Assembly (NCBI GenBank): GCA_964598025.1 | Contig: CAZRAU010000005.1 | Span: 1-64,000, forward strand | Reading direction: 5' to 3' | From: JALGWN01 sp964598025 | Lineage (GTDB): Bacteria > Arandabacterota > Arandabacteria > Arandabacterales > Arandabacteraceae | Length of the DNA stretch: 64,000 bases | Shown here: positions 23,214 through 32,329 of the stretch, piece after piece | Layout: each line of letters starts with the position of its first letter | How positions within the stretch are numbered: position 1 is the first letter of the stretch | The notes under the pieces: model-generated | What the model was told of the DNA's origin: nothing | Seen by the model: only the letters and a program-made list of their open reading frames with translations | Databases searched by the model: none | Made by a program: the position numbers and the translations under genes

Positions 23214-24452
23214 ATGAGGCGAAGACTCGTTGCGGTCGCGATCGCCGCCGCATTTCTCGCGGCGGCGCCGCTCTTTTCCGCCTATGCCCAGGAAGCGCTT
23301 CCGGGCACCTCGCCTTCGGCTTCGGACAAGGGGAGTGACGCCGAGGGCCTCTTTTCAAACACGGCCATAGAGCAGGAGATACAGCAAAAAGAGACCGAAC
23401 TCGATCGTTTAAGAAGAGACCTCGAGGAGAAACGCAGCCAGGCCGCAGAGATTGCCGGCAGGGAGCATGATCTTCTCGGGGATATCCAGCGCATCAATGA
23501 GGAGATGGAGGTGAACCGCCACCTGCTGGAGAAGCTCGACGAGAAGAAAGCTGTGCTGCTGGGTGATCTGGAAGTCACCAGGCGGGAACTCGGCGCGGCC
23601 GAACAGCGCCTCTCCACCGCCGAAGAGATGCTCGCCAAGCGTCTCAGGGCCATATACAAGTTCGGGCGGGTAGAGGTGATGGAGGTGGTCCTGCTCTCCA
23701 GAACCTTTGCCGATCTCGCGAAGCGCATCTACTATCTTTCGATGGTGGCCGACCACGACCTCGAGCTCATCGGGGTCTTCGAGGACAGAGTGGAGACCCG
23801 CCGAGTGCTGCTGGATCATATCGAGCTCAAGAAGGTACGGATAGAAGAGGTGGAAGCGGAGGTGCGTCAGGAAACCCGGAACCTCGAGCTCAAGAAGGAG
23901 GAAAGGGATGCCCTGGTGGCGCGGCTCAAGGAGAAGCGTTATTATTATGAAAACCTGGCCGCGAAACTCGAGGAGGCAAGCCGGAATCTGGAGGATCTCT
24001 TAGGCAATCTCGATGCCAAGCACGAAGAGACCCGTTACGAGGGGACTCCTTTTGAGGGCCGGCCGGGCAGGTTGATGTGGCCCTGCGAGGGAACGGTGGT
24101 CGGCGAGTTCGGCGTAGAGACGCACCCGCTCTTCGGGACCATCATCCGGAATAACGGCATAGACATAAGGACGCTGCCGGGGACCAAGATACGGTCCGTA
24201 GGCCGCGGGAACATCAGTTTTGCGGGCATGCTCTCGGGCTTCGGGAACTGTGTTGTGATAAGCCATGGCGGCGGGTTTTACACGCTCTATGGCCATTTGG
24301 AGTCGATTATGGTAAAGCAGGGATACCCCGTCAGGGAAGGGGATGCCGTGGGGACCGTCGGCGAGACGAGCACCCCGGAGGGCGCAGTGCTCCATTTCGA
24401 AATCAGGCAGGGCAGGCAGCCCCTCGATCCCACGGGGTGGCTCTTAAAATAG
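23214..24452 (+). CDS. envC: EnvC-like murein hydrolase activator (M23/LytM fold with altered metal site)
   Basis: A 412-residue periplasmic protein. It has a signal peptide (LVAVAIAAAFLAAAPLFSAY, cleaved near AYA-Q), two long coiled-coil stretches (about 45-140 and 180-265) and a C-terminal LytM domain (about 285-410). Active M23 enzymes have H-x3-D as the first zinc motif. Here the position reads RNNGIDI, with Asn in place of His, while YGHLE and the final LHFEIR remain. Loss of the first ligand fits an EnvC-type activator that is not itself a hydrolase and works under FtsEX control on amidases. Its position directly after ftsX supports this. Confidence 0.9.
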   Translation: MRRRLVAVAIAAAFLAAAPLFSAYAQEALPGTSPSASDKGSDAEGLFSNTAIEQEIQQKETELDRLRRDLEEKRSQAAEIAGREHDLLGDIQRINEEMEVNRHLLEKLDEKKAVLLGDLEVTRRELGAAEQRLSTAEEMLAKRLRAIYKFGRVEVMEVVLLSRTFADLAKRIYYLSMVADHDLELIGVFEDRVETRRVLLDHIELKKVRIEEVEAEVRQETRNLELKKEERDALVARLKEKRYYYENLAAKLEEASRNLEDLLGNLDAKHEETRYEGTPFEGRPGRLMWPCEGTVVGEFGVETHPLFGTIIRNNGIDIRTLPGTKIRSVGRGNISFAGMLSGFGNCVVISHGGGFYTLYGHLESIMVKQGYPVREGDAVGTVGETSTPEGAVLHFEIRQGRQPLDPTGWLLK

Positions 24453-24468
24453 ATGGGGAGGTGGGGAA

Positions 24469-25350
24469 ATGAATGACCAGAATGTGAAACGCATAGTGCA
24501 GGTTGAGTTCAAGGGTGAACGCACGGATTACTTCGTCAACGCCAAGGATCTATCCATAGATGTCGGTGACTATGTCGTCGTGCAGGTGGAGCGGGGCCGT
24601 GATATGGGCAAGATAATACGGTCGGGCCCGGATCTTGAGAAGATAACCCATGTGCGGACCGTGACTCAGGAGATCCTCCGCAAAGCAACCGATGATGACA
24701 TGACCTCCTTTGAGGAAAACAAGCGCAAGGAGAACGAAGCCCGGAAGGTATGTGAGGAGAAGATCGCCGGCCGGGGCCTCAAGATGAAGCTGGTGGATGT
24801 TGAATACCTGCTCGACGGGAGCAAGATAACCTTCTTCTTTACGGCGGACGAGCGCGTGGATTTCAGGGAACTCGTCAAGGACCTTGCCGCGATCTACAAG
24901 ACCCGGATCGAACTCAGGCAGATCGGTGTAAGAGACGAGGCGAAGAGGTTGGGGGGAATCGGGTCGTGCGGCAGAAAGTACTGTTGTACGACCTTCCTCC
25001 AGGAATTCGAACCGGTGACCCTCAAGATGGCCAGGGACCAGAGCCTCTCGGTGAGTCCCACCAAGATCTCGGGGGCCTGCGGGCGCCTGATGTGCTGTCT
25101 CGCTTACGAGAGAGACTACTACATGCAGGTGGCGAAGCGGCTGCCCAAGGTCGGGATGAAGGTGGAGACCGTTTACGGGGAGGCCACGGTGACTGGCCTT
25201 GATATCTTTGCCCAGGCCCTCCACGTCAAGGACGATGAAGGCAACGAGATGCGCATCACCCTCGATCAGATCAAGAAGCCGGGGCTGGCCAAGCGCCTGA
25301 TCAAGCGGCAGAAGCGGGATAGCCAGAAAGAGGAGGGAGATGAAGCGTAA
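24469..25350 (+). CDS. ricT: PSP1/RicT (YaaT)-like protein
   Basis: A 293-residue cytoplasmic protein. The PSP1 C-terminal domain is clear, with the Cys-rich motifs IGSCGRKYCCTTFLQEF and SGACGRLMCCLAYE. In Bacillus the matching cysteines of YaaT hold an iron-sulfur cluster in the RicAFT complex that affects RNase Y. In Gram-negatives the role is less clear. An N-terminal DYFVNAKDLSIDVGDYVVVQ matches the family. A GGGGAGGTGGGG ribosome site precedes the ATG. The last 11 bp overlap metG. Confidence 0.9.
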   Translation: MNDQNVKRIVQVEFKGERTDYFVNAKDLSIDVGDYVVVQVERGRDMGKIIRSGPDLEKITHVRTVTQEILRKATDDDMTSFEENKRKENEARKVCEEKIAGRGLKMKLVDVEYLLDGSKITFFFTADERVDFRELVKDLAAIYKTRIELRQIGVRDEAKRLGGIGSCGRKYCCTTFLQEFEPVTLKMARDQSLSVSPTKISGACGRLMCCLAYERDYYMQVAKRLPKVGMKVETVYGEATVTGLDIFAQALHVKDDEGNEMRITLDQIKKPGLAKRLIKRQKRDSQKEEGDEA

Positions 25351-27268
25351 GTTTTATCTCACCACGGCCATTGACTACGCCAACAACGTCCCCCATCTGG
25401 GCACCGCCTATGAAAAAGTTTGCGCCGACATCATAGTGCGGCACATGCGGCTTAAAGGGCGGGATGTGTTCTTTTCCATGGGTAACGACGAGCACTCGCA
25501 AAATGTGCTCAAGGGGGCTGCGGCCAAGGGCCTCTCGGCCGAAGAGTTCACGGGGCGCATGGCCGATGTTTTTCGAAACACCTGGCAGGGGATGGAGATA
25601 TCCTACGATCGCTTCGTGCGGACCACCGAGAAGCAGCACGAGAAGGCTGTTAAGGAGATCTTCCGTAGAATAAACGACAAGGGCGACATCTATGAATCCA
25701 AGTACGCCGGTTGGTATTGTGTCTCATGTGAGGGGTTCCTCAAGGAAGAGGACCTGGTGGATGGTAAGTGCCCCAACCACCGCAAGGAACCCAAGTGGAT
25801 AGAGGAAGAAAATCTCTTCTTCAAGCTCTCCAAGTATGCCCATCGGGTGCTCGAGCACATAGAGGCCAATCCCGATTTCATCCAGCCCGAATCCAGGCGA
25901 AACGAGATAACCAGTTTCATCCGGGGCGGGGTGAGCGACGTGAGTATATCGCGTGCCGGCGATGCCTGGGGTATTACGGTGCCCACCCGGCCCGATCATG
26001 TGTTTTACGTCTGGTTCGATGCCCTGACGAATTACCTGACGTCGCTGGGCTTTCCCGATGACGAGGAGAAGTTCTCCAGGTACTGGCCTGCCGACCTTCA
26101 CATCATCGGCAAGGACATCACGCGTTTCCACTGTCTCCTATGGCCGGCGATGCTCATGAGTGCGGAGCTTGCGCTCCCCCGCGCCATTCACGGCCATGGC
26201 TTCGTGAATTTCCGGGGCGAGCGGATGAGTAAGACCCTGGGGAATATAGTGGAGCCTCTTGATGCCGCCGGGAGGTATGGGGCCGACGCGCTCCGGTATT
26301 ACCTGGCGCGCGAAGTGGTCTTCGGCAAGGACGGCGACTTTTCCTGGGAGCAGTTTATTCAACGTTATAACTCGGAGCTCGCCAACGATCTGGGAAATCT
26401 CTTGAGCCGGGCCTGCGGCATGCTCAAACAGTATTTCGGAGGCAACATACCCGGAGAGGCCGAGCGGTCAGGCGGCGCCGATCACGGGATGAAACAGGTG
26501 TGCGCCGAGACCCGGGATGCCTACTTCGCTTTCATGGACGGGTATGAGATCCATAATGGGATTGCCGAGATCTTCAAGGTTGTGCGGGCGGCCAACCGCC
26601 ATATAGAAGAGCGGGCTCCGTGGGGGTTGATGAAGCAGGAGGGCGGCAAGCCGGAGGCTGCCGAGGTCCTCTTCACCGTGGCCGAGGTCCTGCGGCAGAC
26701 AGCGGTGCTGCTCTTCCCCTTTATGCCAACCAAGGCCCAGGGCATCTGGGACGCGCTTGGGATAGAAAAGCGGATAGCGGAGACAACATATGACGAAGTG
26801 CTCACCTGGCAGGATTCGTGGGATGAGGTTTCCGGCAGGCTGGGCGATCTCAAGCCCCTCTTCCCGAGAATCGAGATGAAGGAGGATGCCGTGGACAGGG
26901 AGAAGCCATCAGGCAAAGCAGGGGAGCCCGGGGCAGAGGCAAAGGAGCTTCTGGATATCGAGGAGTTCAGACGGCTTGACCTCAGGGTGGCCCATATTAA
27001 GAGCGCCGGCATGGTGCCCGGGGCGAAGAAGCTCATGAAGCTCATGATCGATATAGGCGGTGAGGAACGCCAGATCGTTGCCGGCATAGCCGAGCATTAC
27101 GAGCCGGAAGACCTGACGGGCAAGAACGTCATAGTCGTTACGAACCTCAAGCCTGCAACGATAAGAGGTGTTGAATCCCAGGGCATGTTGCTTGCCGCCA
27201 CAGACGGCGACAGAGTGATCGTCTTGGTCCCCGACAGGGAAGCATCCCCGGGTGCGATGATATCCTGA
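25340..27268 (+). CDS. metG: Methionyl-tRNA synthetase with C-terminal tRNA-binding domain
   Basis: A 642-residue class I synthetase that charges tRNA-Met. The HIGH-type motif appears as NVPHLGTAYE near residue 15-24, KMSKS as RGERMSKTLGN (about 294-304). A zinc-knuckle-like region has WYCVSCEGF and DGKCPNH. An alpha-helical anticodon-binding domain (about 350-470) and a C-terminal EMAP/Trbp111 domain (about 540-642: FRRLDLRVAHIKSAGMVPGA, TNLKPATIRGVESQGMLLAA) complete it. The start overlaps the ricT-like stop, with GAGGAGGGAG as the ribosome site. Confidence 0.96.
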   Translation: MKRKFYLTTAIDYANNVPHLGTAYEKVCADIIVRHMRLKGRDVFFSMGNDEHSQNVLKGAAAKGLSAEEFTGRMADVFRNTWQGMEISYDRFVRTTEKQHEKAVKEIFRRINDKGDIYESKYAGWYCVSCEGFLKEEDLVDGKCPNHRKEPKWIEEENLFFKLSKYAHRVLEHIEANPDFIQPESRRNEITSFIRGGVSDVSISRAGDAWGITVPTRPDHVFYVWFDALTNYLTSLGFPDDEEKFSRYWPADLHIIGKDITRFHCLLWPAMLMSAELALPRAIHGHGFVNFRGERMSKTLGNIVEPLDAAGRYGADALRYYLAREVVFGKDGDFSWEQFIQRYNSELANDLGNLLSRACGMLKQYFGGNIPGEAERSGGADHGMKQVCAETRDAYFAFMDGYEIHNGIAEIFKVVRAANRHIEERAPWGLMKQEGGKPEAAEVLFTVAEVLRQTAVLLFPFMPTKAQGIWDALGIEKRIAETTYDEVLTWQDSWDEVSGRLGDLKPLFPRIEMKEDAVDREKPSGKAGEPGAEAKELLDIEEFRRLDLRVAHIKSAGMVPGAKKLMKLMIDIGGEERQIVAGIAEHYEPEDLTGKNVIVVTNLKPATIRGVESQGMLLAATDGDRVIVLVPDREASPGAMIS

Positions 27269-27288
27269 CACCACCCTAAGGTCACGCC

Positions 27289-28044
27289 ATGATAGACAGC
27301 CACGCCCATCTTACCGCAAAGGTGTATCGTAAGGATCTCGAGGCCGTGCTCGAGCGGGCCAGGGCCGCCGGGGTCACATCGATGCTCACCGTGGGCTTCG
27401 ATATGGCTTCGAGCGAGGCCGGGGTGGGCCTGGCCGAGAAGCACCCGGACGTTTTTGCGGCGGTGGGAATTCATCCCCATGATGCCACGACCCTGACCCT
27501 AGATGCCCTAGGGCGGCTCGAGGAACTGGCCTCAAGCCCCAGGGTGGTCGCAATCGGGGAGATCGGTCTGGACTTCTACCGCGATCTCTCGCCCCGCCGG
27601 ACCCAGGAAGATGCTTTCCGGCTCCAGATAGGCCTGGCCAAGGACCTCGAACTTCCCATCATAGTGCACGATCGCGACGCTCATCATCGCACCGTCCAGG
27701 TGCTTAGAGAAGAGAGTGTCCCACGGGGTGTGCTCCACTGTTTTTCGGGGGATGTCAACCTTGCGCGGCAGGGCATCGATGTCGGGCTATACATCTCTTT
27801 TGCCGGCCCCATAACCTTCAACGGCAAGAAGGCCGAGGAAATTCTGGGACACATCCCGGAAGAGCGAATTCTCATTGAGACCGATTGCCCCTATCTTACG
27901 CCCGTCCCTTATCGCGGCAAACGCAATGAGCCGGCCTATGTACGCTATGTGCTGGAACGCGTCGCCCGCATTCTCGATCGCCCTGTTGAAGAAGTGGATA
28001 CCCTCACTGAACAGAACACCAAGCGCCTCTTCAGTATCCCGTAG
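27289..28044 (+). CDS. tatD: TatD-family metal-dependent hydrolase/DNase
   Basis: A 251-residue TIM-barrel hydrolase. The metal motif MIDSHAHL opens the protein, VAIGEIGLDFYRDLSP gives the catalytic Glu, and PIIVHDRDAHHR, LHCFSG and RILIETDCPYLTPVP provide the remaining ligands. TatD enzymes are 3'-5' exonucleases or D-aminoacyl hydrolase-like enzymes in DNA/RNA repair. It is the last gene of the SurA-to-metG run, 20 bp after metG and with a weak ribosome site. A hairpin follows its stop. Confidence 0.94.
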   Translation: MIDSHAHLTAKVYRKDLEAVLERARAAGVTSMLTVGFDMASSEAGVGLAEKHPDVFAAVGIHPHDATTLTLDALGRLEELASSPRVVAIGEIGLDFYRDLSPRRTQEDAFRLQIGLAKDLELPIIVHDRDAHHRTVQVLREESVPRGVLHCFSGDVNLARQGIDVGLYISFAGPITFNGKKAEEILGHIPEERILIETDCPYLTPVPYRGKRNEPAYVRYVLERVARILDRPVEEVDTLTEQNTKRLFSIP

Positions 28045-28066
28045 CGTCGCATCTCCCGCTGCGACG
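28045..28066. terminator. Hairpin between convergent genes
   Basis: CGTCGCA (28045-28051) and TGCGACG (28060-28066) form a perfect 7-bp stem with an 8-base loop directly after the tatD stop. There is no U-tract, so terminator function is plausible but unproven. Confidence 0.4.
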
Positions 28067-28081
28067 AACCGTCCTCGGGTC

Positions 28082-28837
28082 TCATCTCTTAATGACTGAA
28101 ACCAGAAGGTAGCCCGGTCGGCGATTTAGGGGTGCGAGAATGCGACTCAGGATCTCGACCAGGCCCGCCCAGGCAAACCTTAGGGGTTTGAAACGACCGA
28201 AGTAGTACTTGAGGAAGTGGAGCTCGGCCAGGAGGCCGACCCGGTATTCTCCCACAAGTTCCCCGCGGGCCGCCTCAACGATCGCCCGAAGGGACGATAT
28301 CGGCATCTCATACCCCGGCTGCCAGGCCTTCCGGCTGTCGGCATGGGCCTTGGCCTTGCCGTAGATGCGCGCCTCCGCCGAAGGGGCAATCACGACGATC
28401 CTGCCCTCGGGCCTCGTGACCCGAAGCATCTCTTTGAGGATCTCAATCTGCTCTTGCCTGTGGAAGTGTTCGATAACGCCGCCGCTCCAGGCGATGTCGA
28501 ATGACTCATCGGCGAAGGGGAGGTGGATTATCGATGCCTGTGTCGCGAGGTGATCGACACCCGTCCCTGCAAAGCCCCCCCTCGAAAAGGACAGGGCCTC
28601 TGGCGACTTATCCAGAAGGAAAACAGTGGCACCGCGCCCGGCAAGATCCAGCGACACCAGGCCTGTGCCCGAGCCCTCTTCCAGTATCCGTTTGCCCCGG
28701 GCCTCCGGGACCTCCTGCCTGAGGATTCCCACTACCGTCCGGTGGATGATGTCTTTGGCAAGGATGGATCCCAGCCGCCCGGATGTGGCCCGGCGCTTCT
28801 CGTCCCAGATGTGGTCCCACCGGTCGTTTGCTGCCAT
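28082..28837 (-). CDS. Class I SAM-dependent methyltransferase
   Basis: About 251 residues. The SAM-binding motif I reads ILEEGSGTGLVSLDLAGRGA, the acidic post-I residue is in VFLLDKSPEAL, and motif II/III regions SFDIAWSGGVIEHF and RPEGRIVVIAPSA follow. This is the Methyltransf_11 pattern; the acceptor is unknown. ATG at 28837 (AANDRWDHIW) is chosen because the residues upstream in frame are encoded by a palindromic repeat (28860-28905) and are unlikely to be protein. It is convergent with tatD and divergent from the C25 peptidase. Confidence 0.82.
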   Translation of the reverse strand: MAANDRWDHIWDEKRRATSGRLGSILAKDIIHRTVVGILRQEVPEARGKRILEEGSGTGLVSLDLAGRGATVFLLDKSPEALSFSRGGFAGTGVDHLATQASIIHLPFADESFDIAWSGGVIEHFHRQEQIEILKEMLRVTRPEGRIVVIAPSAEARIYGKAKAHADSRKAWQPGYEMPISSLRAIVEAARGELVGEYRVGLLAELHFLKYYFGRFKPLRFAWAGLVEILSRILAPLNRRPGYLLVSVIKR

Positions 28838-28859
28838 AACCCCATAACCATAACACATA

Positions 28860-28905
28860 GGGGTCAGATCTTGAAAATCGAATTCGATTTTCAAGACCTG
28901 ACCCC
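28860..28905. repeat. 46-bp near-perfect palindrome (GGGGTCAGATCTTGAA family)
   Basis: The left half 28860-28882 and the right half 28883-28905 are reverse complements with one mismatch (T/C). Related arms occur at 63433-63540, and a partial one at about 13917. Dispersed intergenic palindromes of this kind resemble REP elements mobilised by RAYT (Y1) transposases, though no such transposase is in the window. It could also act as a bidirectional terminator or regulatory site. Confidence 0.8.
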
Positions 28906-28975
28906 GGTATCCACAATGTATCGCTGATCCGTCCAGGGCGGTAGCTCGCCGCTTACCCTACCACCGTCAAGAAGC

Positions 28976-29004
28976 TTGAAACGAGGTGCTTGGTCTGATA
29001 TACT
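28976..29004 (+). promoter_or_regulatory. Sigma-70-type promoter of the C25 peptidase gene
   Basis: TTGAAA (28976-28981), a 17-bp spacer and TATACT (28999-29004). The start site near 29011 gives a leader of about 140 bases before the ATG at 29151. That leader contains a short hairpin (CGAGC/GCTCG near 29063-29081) followed by a T-rich run, a possible attenuator. Confidence 0.65.
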
Positions 29005-29150
29005 GTACAAAGTGATTCATGCTTAAAGAGTCAGTAAGCGCCGGTGGTTGAGCCGACAGCCGAGCACGTGAGGGCTCGTTTGTTTGTTTTTGTGAGTGGT
29101 TTCGGAAGCGAAGAAATGGTGCTGATAGAGACACCGAAAAGGAGGTAGCC

Positions 29151-32069
29151 ATGCCTAAGCACCTTGCGGTCCTTTCATTGTTACTCGCCGGAGTTCTCCT
29201 GCTGATGGGGGCCGGCACGTCCGGGGCACCGGTTTTGGCTGCGGCCGCGGTCCAGGGCGCCGCGTATGATGTGTTCTTCACGAAGGATATGTTGTCTTAT
29301 ACATCCAAAGACGGCTATGACGTCGTGCGCCTCGAGGGAGGAAGACTCCTGACCCGTGAGGCGTGTCCTATGCTTCCCATGTACAAGGTTGCCATATCCA
29401 TTCCCTCCGACTCCAGGGTCGGGTCGTTTGAAATAGTCCCGGTCGAGGTGGAGACCATCGAGGGAGACTACTGGGTGTATCCTGCGAGTGCCCCATCAAG
29501 GCTGTCCTCCACGGAACCCAGGAAGCTAAGTGAGCCGGATCAGGGCATCTATTCGTCGTCCGACCCTTACCCGGACGTCATCGGGGAATCTGTCGGCGAG
29601 GGTGACATTTCAGGCCACAGGATTGCCACCTTCGTTTTGTATCCCTTGCGCTTTACCCCCGCGGACCACAAGCTGGAGCTGGTGACTCATTTCAGGATAG
29701 AGCTCTCTACCGAACCCCTGGAGGAGCCACTTGAGATTCCCGCCGAGAATGCTCTCAGGGAGAGGATATTCACGGAACGGGTGAAGCGGCTCGTGATCAA
29801 TCCGGAGAGTGTCGAAGCGCACACAGTGAGAAGCGATGTGGGTCGGCTCCAGACGGGCACGGTGGATTATCTTGTGATCGCGGAATCGGGGGTCGCGAGC
29901 GACTATCAGCCGCTTGTCGACTGGAAGACCAAGAAGGGCTTGAAGTGTGAAATAGTCTCCACTTCATGGGTCTATTCCACATATTCCGGGACGGACAATC
30001 AGGAGAAAATCAGGAACTGCATAAAGGATTACTACCTGAACCATGGAACGGTGTATGTACTGATTGGAGGCGATACCGGTTATGTTCCTGTGCGTGAAGG
30101 CTACTGTGATATTCCCGAGCAGGGAATGAGTGGAGAAGAAATCTATCTCCCATGTGACCTTTACTATTCTGACATGGATGGTGACTGGAATGCCGGCGGT
30201 GATCCCGCCAAGTGGGGCGAACATCCTGATGACAATGTTGACATGTACTCGGATGTCTATGTAGGCCGGGTACCTGCAGCGAATGCTTCACAGGTCTCGA
30301 ATTTCGTCGACAGGATTCTGATATATGAGGGGAGCAACGGTGGGAGCACCAGCCTTCCTACTGGTTACTTGGAGGACATGTTGTTCTTGGCTGAGATACT
30401 GTGGTCGAGCCCTTACACCGATGGCGGGATAGCCAAGGACATGATCGATGACGACTATGTGCCGTCGCGTTACGATCCTATAACCAAGCTCTACGAGTCT
30501 AGCGGAAATCTCAACTACACGAGTGCCATGAACGCACTGAATGCAGGGCAATCGATAATCAACCATGACGGGCACGCCAATATCCCTGTTCTGTCGGTCG
30601 GCCCCGGCGCCCTCTATAACGATGATTTCGATGATCTCAGCAATGCCCCGGAGTTTGGGGTCTTCTACACCGGCGGTTGCTGGTCTTCCGCAATCGACTA
30701 TAACACGATCTCCGAACACTGGATAAACAACCCTGATGGCGGTGGTGTAGCCTTTATCGGGAACAGCCGCTATGGATGGGGATGTCCCGGGTATCCCGGC
30801 GAGTGTGTATCCGACCTTTATGACCAGCAGTTCTTCAGAGCCCTCTTTACAAGCGATCTTTACAACCTGGGTGTGACCCATGCCGATGCAAAGGACTATT
30901 ATGTGCCGGACTCGAAGGTCGACGACTACATGAGGTATGCTCTCTACGAGATCACTCTGCTGGGCGACCCCGAGATGCCTATCTGGACCGAGACGCCGGC
31001 GAGTCTGATTGCGGCACACGACGCGACACTTCCTACCGGCGTTTCTCCTTTTACCGTGACGGTAACTTCCGGTGGAAGTCCTGTGGCGGATGCGACGGTC
31101 TGTCTCTGGAAGGGCGATGAGGTCCATCTGGTTGATGAGACAAATCCTTCGGGGGTTGTGGCCTTCAGCCCCGATCCGACAACGACGGGTACGATGTATG
31201 TGACGGTGACCAAACATAACTATCTTCCCTATGAGGGATCGGCCACGGTGACCGCGGGCGATACCGAAGCGCCTGAAGTTACGGTGACGGTGCCCAACGG
31301 TGGTGAGACATGGAATGTGGATAGTTTCTTCGACATCACCTGGACCGCTACCGACAACATCGGTGTCACGTCCATCGACATTCTGTTGTCGAGTGATGGC
31401 GGGGCCACGTATCCTCATACGATAGCCACGGGCGAGCCGAATGACGGTGTATTCAACTGGCAGGTAGATGTAGCGCCCACGACCCAGGCGCGTGTGAAGG
31501 TGATCGCCTACGATGCGGCGATGAATAGCGGTGAGGATGTAAGCGACGCCGACTTCACGATTGCCGACGGCGAAGCGCCTGAAGTTACGGTGACGGTGCC
31601 CAACGGTGGTGAGACATGGAATGTGNNNNNNNNNNNNNNNNNNNNNNNNNNNNNNNNNNNNNNNNNNNNNNNNNNNNNNNNNNNNNNNNNNNNNNNNNNN
31701 NNNNNNNNNNNNNNNNNNNNNNNNNGCGGTGAGGATGTAAGCGACGCCGACTTCGAGATCTACGATCCTCAGGCCGGGGTCACGCAGGAGCCGGAGGTCC
31801 CGGTGGGCGTTGTCATAGCGGGGGCGAATCCCAATCCGTTCAGCGAGCGGACCTCGGTGAGGTTCGGGATACCTAAGGACGGCAGTGTCAAGCTGGTAGT
31901 CTACGACGTATCCGGCCGGCAGGTCGCCGATCTTGCGGACGGTTACTATCCGGCAGGCTATCATTCGGTGGATTGGGCTACCGGGGGTGCCGTGAGGGCC
32001 GGGATCTACTTCCTGAGCCTGCGGTGTGGTCCGGATGAAGTAACACGCAAGGTAGTGATCTCCCAATAG
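29151..32069 (+). CDS. Gingipain-like C25 cysteine peptidase with C-terminal FlgD/T9SS-type module (contains assembly gap)
   Basis: A secreted protease of 972 codons as printed. It has a strong AAAAGGAGGT ribosome site and a signal peptide (LAVLSLLLAGVLLLMGAGTS). A propeptide-like region (about 40-225) is followed by the C25 domain (about 235-615), with catalytic His475 in NHDGHAN and Cys510 in FYTGGCWSSA. Next are an Ig-like stretch (about 620-700) and at least two copies of a Kre9/KNH-like domain beginning APEVTVTVPNGGETWNV; the second is cut by 100 Ns (31626-31725). The end (about 890-972) is a FlgD-like/T9SS-type C-terminal domain (NPNPFSERTSVRFGIP, VYDVSGRQV, AGIYFLSL), probably used for surface delivery. 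This tail differs from the WxxIKAxF tail found elsewhere in the window. Confidence 0.93.
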   Translation: MPKHLAVLSLLLAGVLLLMGAGTSGAPVLAAAAVQGAAYDVFFTKDMLSYTSKDGYDVVRLEGGRLLTREACPMLPMYKVAISIPSDSRVGSFEIVPVEVETIEGDYWVYPASAPSRLSSTEPRKLSEPDQGIYSSSDPYPDVIGESVGEGDISGHRIATFVLYPLRFTPADHKLELVTHFRIELSTEPLEEPLEIPAENALRERIFTERVKRLVINPESVEAHTVRSDVGRLQTGTVDYLVIAESGVASDYQPLVDWKTKKGLKCEIVSTSWVYSTYSGTDNQEKIRNCIKDYYLNHGTVYVLIGGDTGYVPVREGYCDIPEQGMSGEEIYLPCDLYYSDMDGDWNAGGDPAKWGEHPDDNVDMYSDVYVGRVPAANASQVSNFVDRILIYEGSNGGSTSLPTGYLEDMLFLAEILWSSPYTDGGIAKDMIDDDYVPSRYDPITKLYESSGNLNYTSAMNALNAGQSIINHDGHANIPVLSVGPGALYNDDFDDLSNAPEFGVFYTGGCWSSAIDYNTISEHWINNPDGGGVAFIGNSRYGWGCPGYPGECVSDLYDQQFFRALFTSDLYNLGVTHADAKDYYVPDSKVDDYMRYALYEITLLGDPEMPIWTETPASLIAAHDATLPTGVSPFTVTVTSGGSPVADATVCLWKGDEVHLVDETNPSGVVAFSPDPTTTGTMYVTVTKHNYLPYEGSATVTAGDTEAPEVTVTVPNGGETWNVDSFFDITWTATDNIGVTSIDILLSSDGGATYPHTIATGEPNDGVFNWQVDVAPTTQARVKVIAYDAAMNSGEDVSDADFTIADGEAPEVTVTVPNGGETWNVXXXXXXXXXXXXXXXXXXXXXXXXXXXXXXXXXXGEDVSDADFEIYDPQAGVTQEPEVPVGVVIAGANPNPFSERTSVRFGIPKDGSVKLVVYDVSGRQVADLADGYYPAGYHSVDWATGGAVRAGIYFLSLRCGPDEVTRKVVISQ
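31626..31725. other. Assembly gap (100 N) inside tandem repeats of the C25 peptidase
   Basis: The bases before the gap repeat 31270-31320, and the bases after it repeat 31531-31550. The gap therefore falls within a second (or further) near-identical copy of the domain at about 31265-31570. The number of copies is unknown. Confidence 0.95.
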
Positions 32070-32082
32070 ATGAAGCGCTAGA

Positions 32083-32111
32083 GGGCCAGGCCTGCAAGCA
32101 GGGCCTGGCCC
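32083..32111 (+). terminator. Probable terminator of the C25 peptidase gene
   Basis: A 10-bp perfect stem (GGGCCAGGCC at 32083-32092 with GGCCTGGCCC at 32102-32111) and a 9-base loop lie 14 bp after the stop. CCCTTTCCC follows in place of a strong U-tract. The remaining 220 bp to 32329 show only short inverted repeats and no gene. Confidence 0.6.
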
Positions 32112-32329
32112 CCCTTTCCCAGTGGAACCAGGCGCAGCGTTGCGACTCCTGTGGTAACGGCGGGTCTGTGTGGGCCGTCGGTGCCGCCCTTGTCCGTAGC
32201 GCCGTCACTCCTGTGACGACGAATCCGAATTGCCTGGTGCGCGGTTGTACGTCGGGAGCAGGGCCCCGACGCTATTGGTGCACCGCGGCGACAGGGAACC
32301 GGCTTAGCGACGCAGGCGGGTATTCCTAA

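Noticed and set aside
28838..28894. Longer N-terminus of the methyltransferase
   Set aside because: The extra codons are encoded by the palindromic repeat, which also encodes similar junk in other frames.
30288..32066. Long minus-strand frame opposite the C25 peptidase
   Set aside because: It mirrors the GC-rich repeats of the peptidase gene, runs through the N gap and has no plausible domain.
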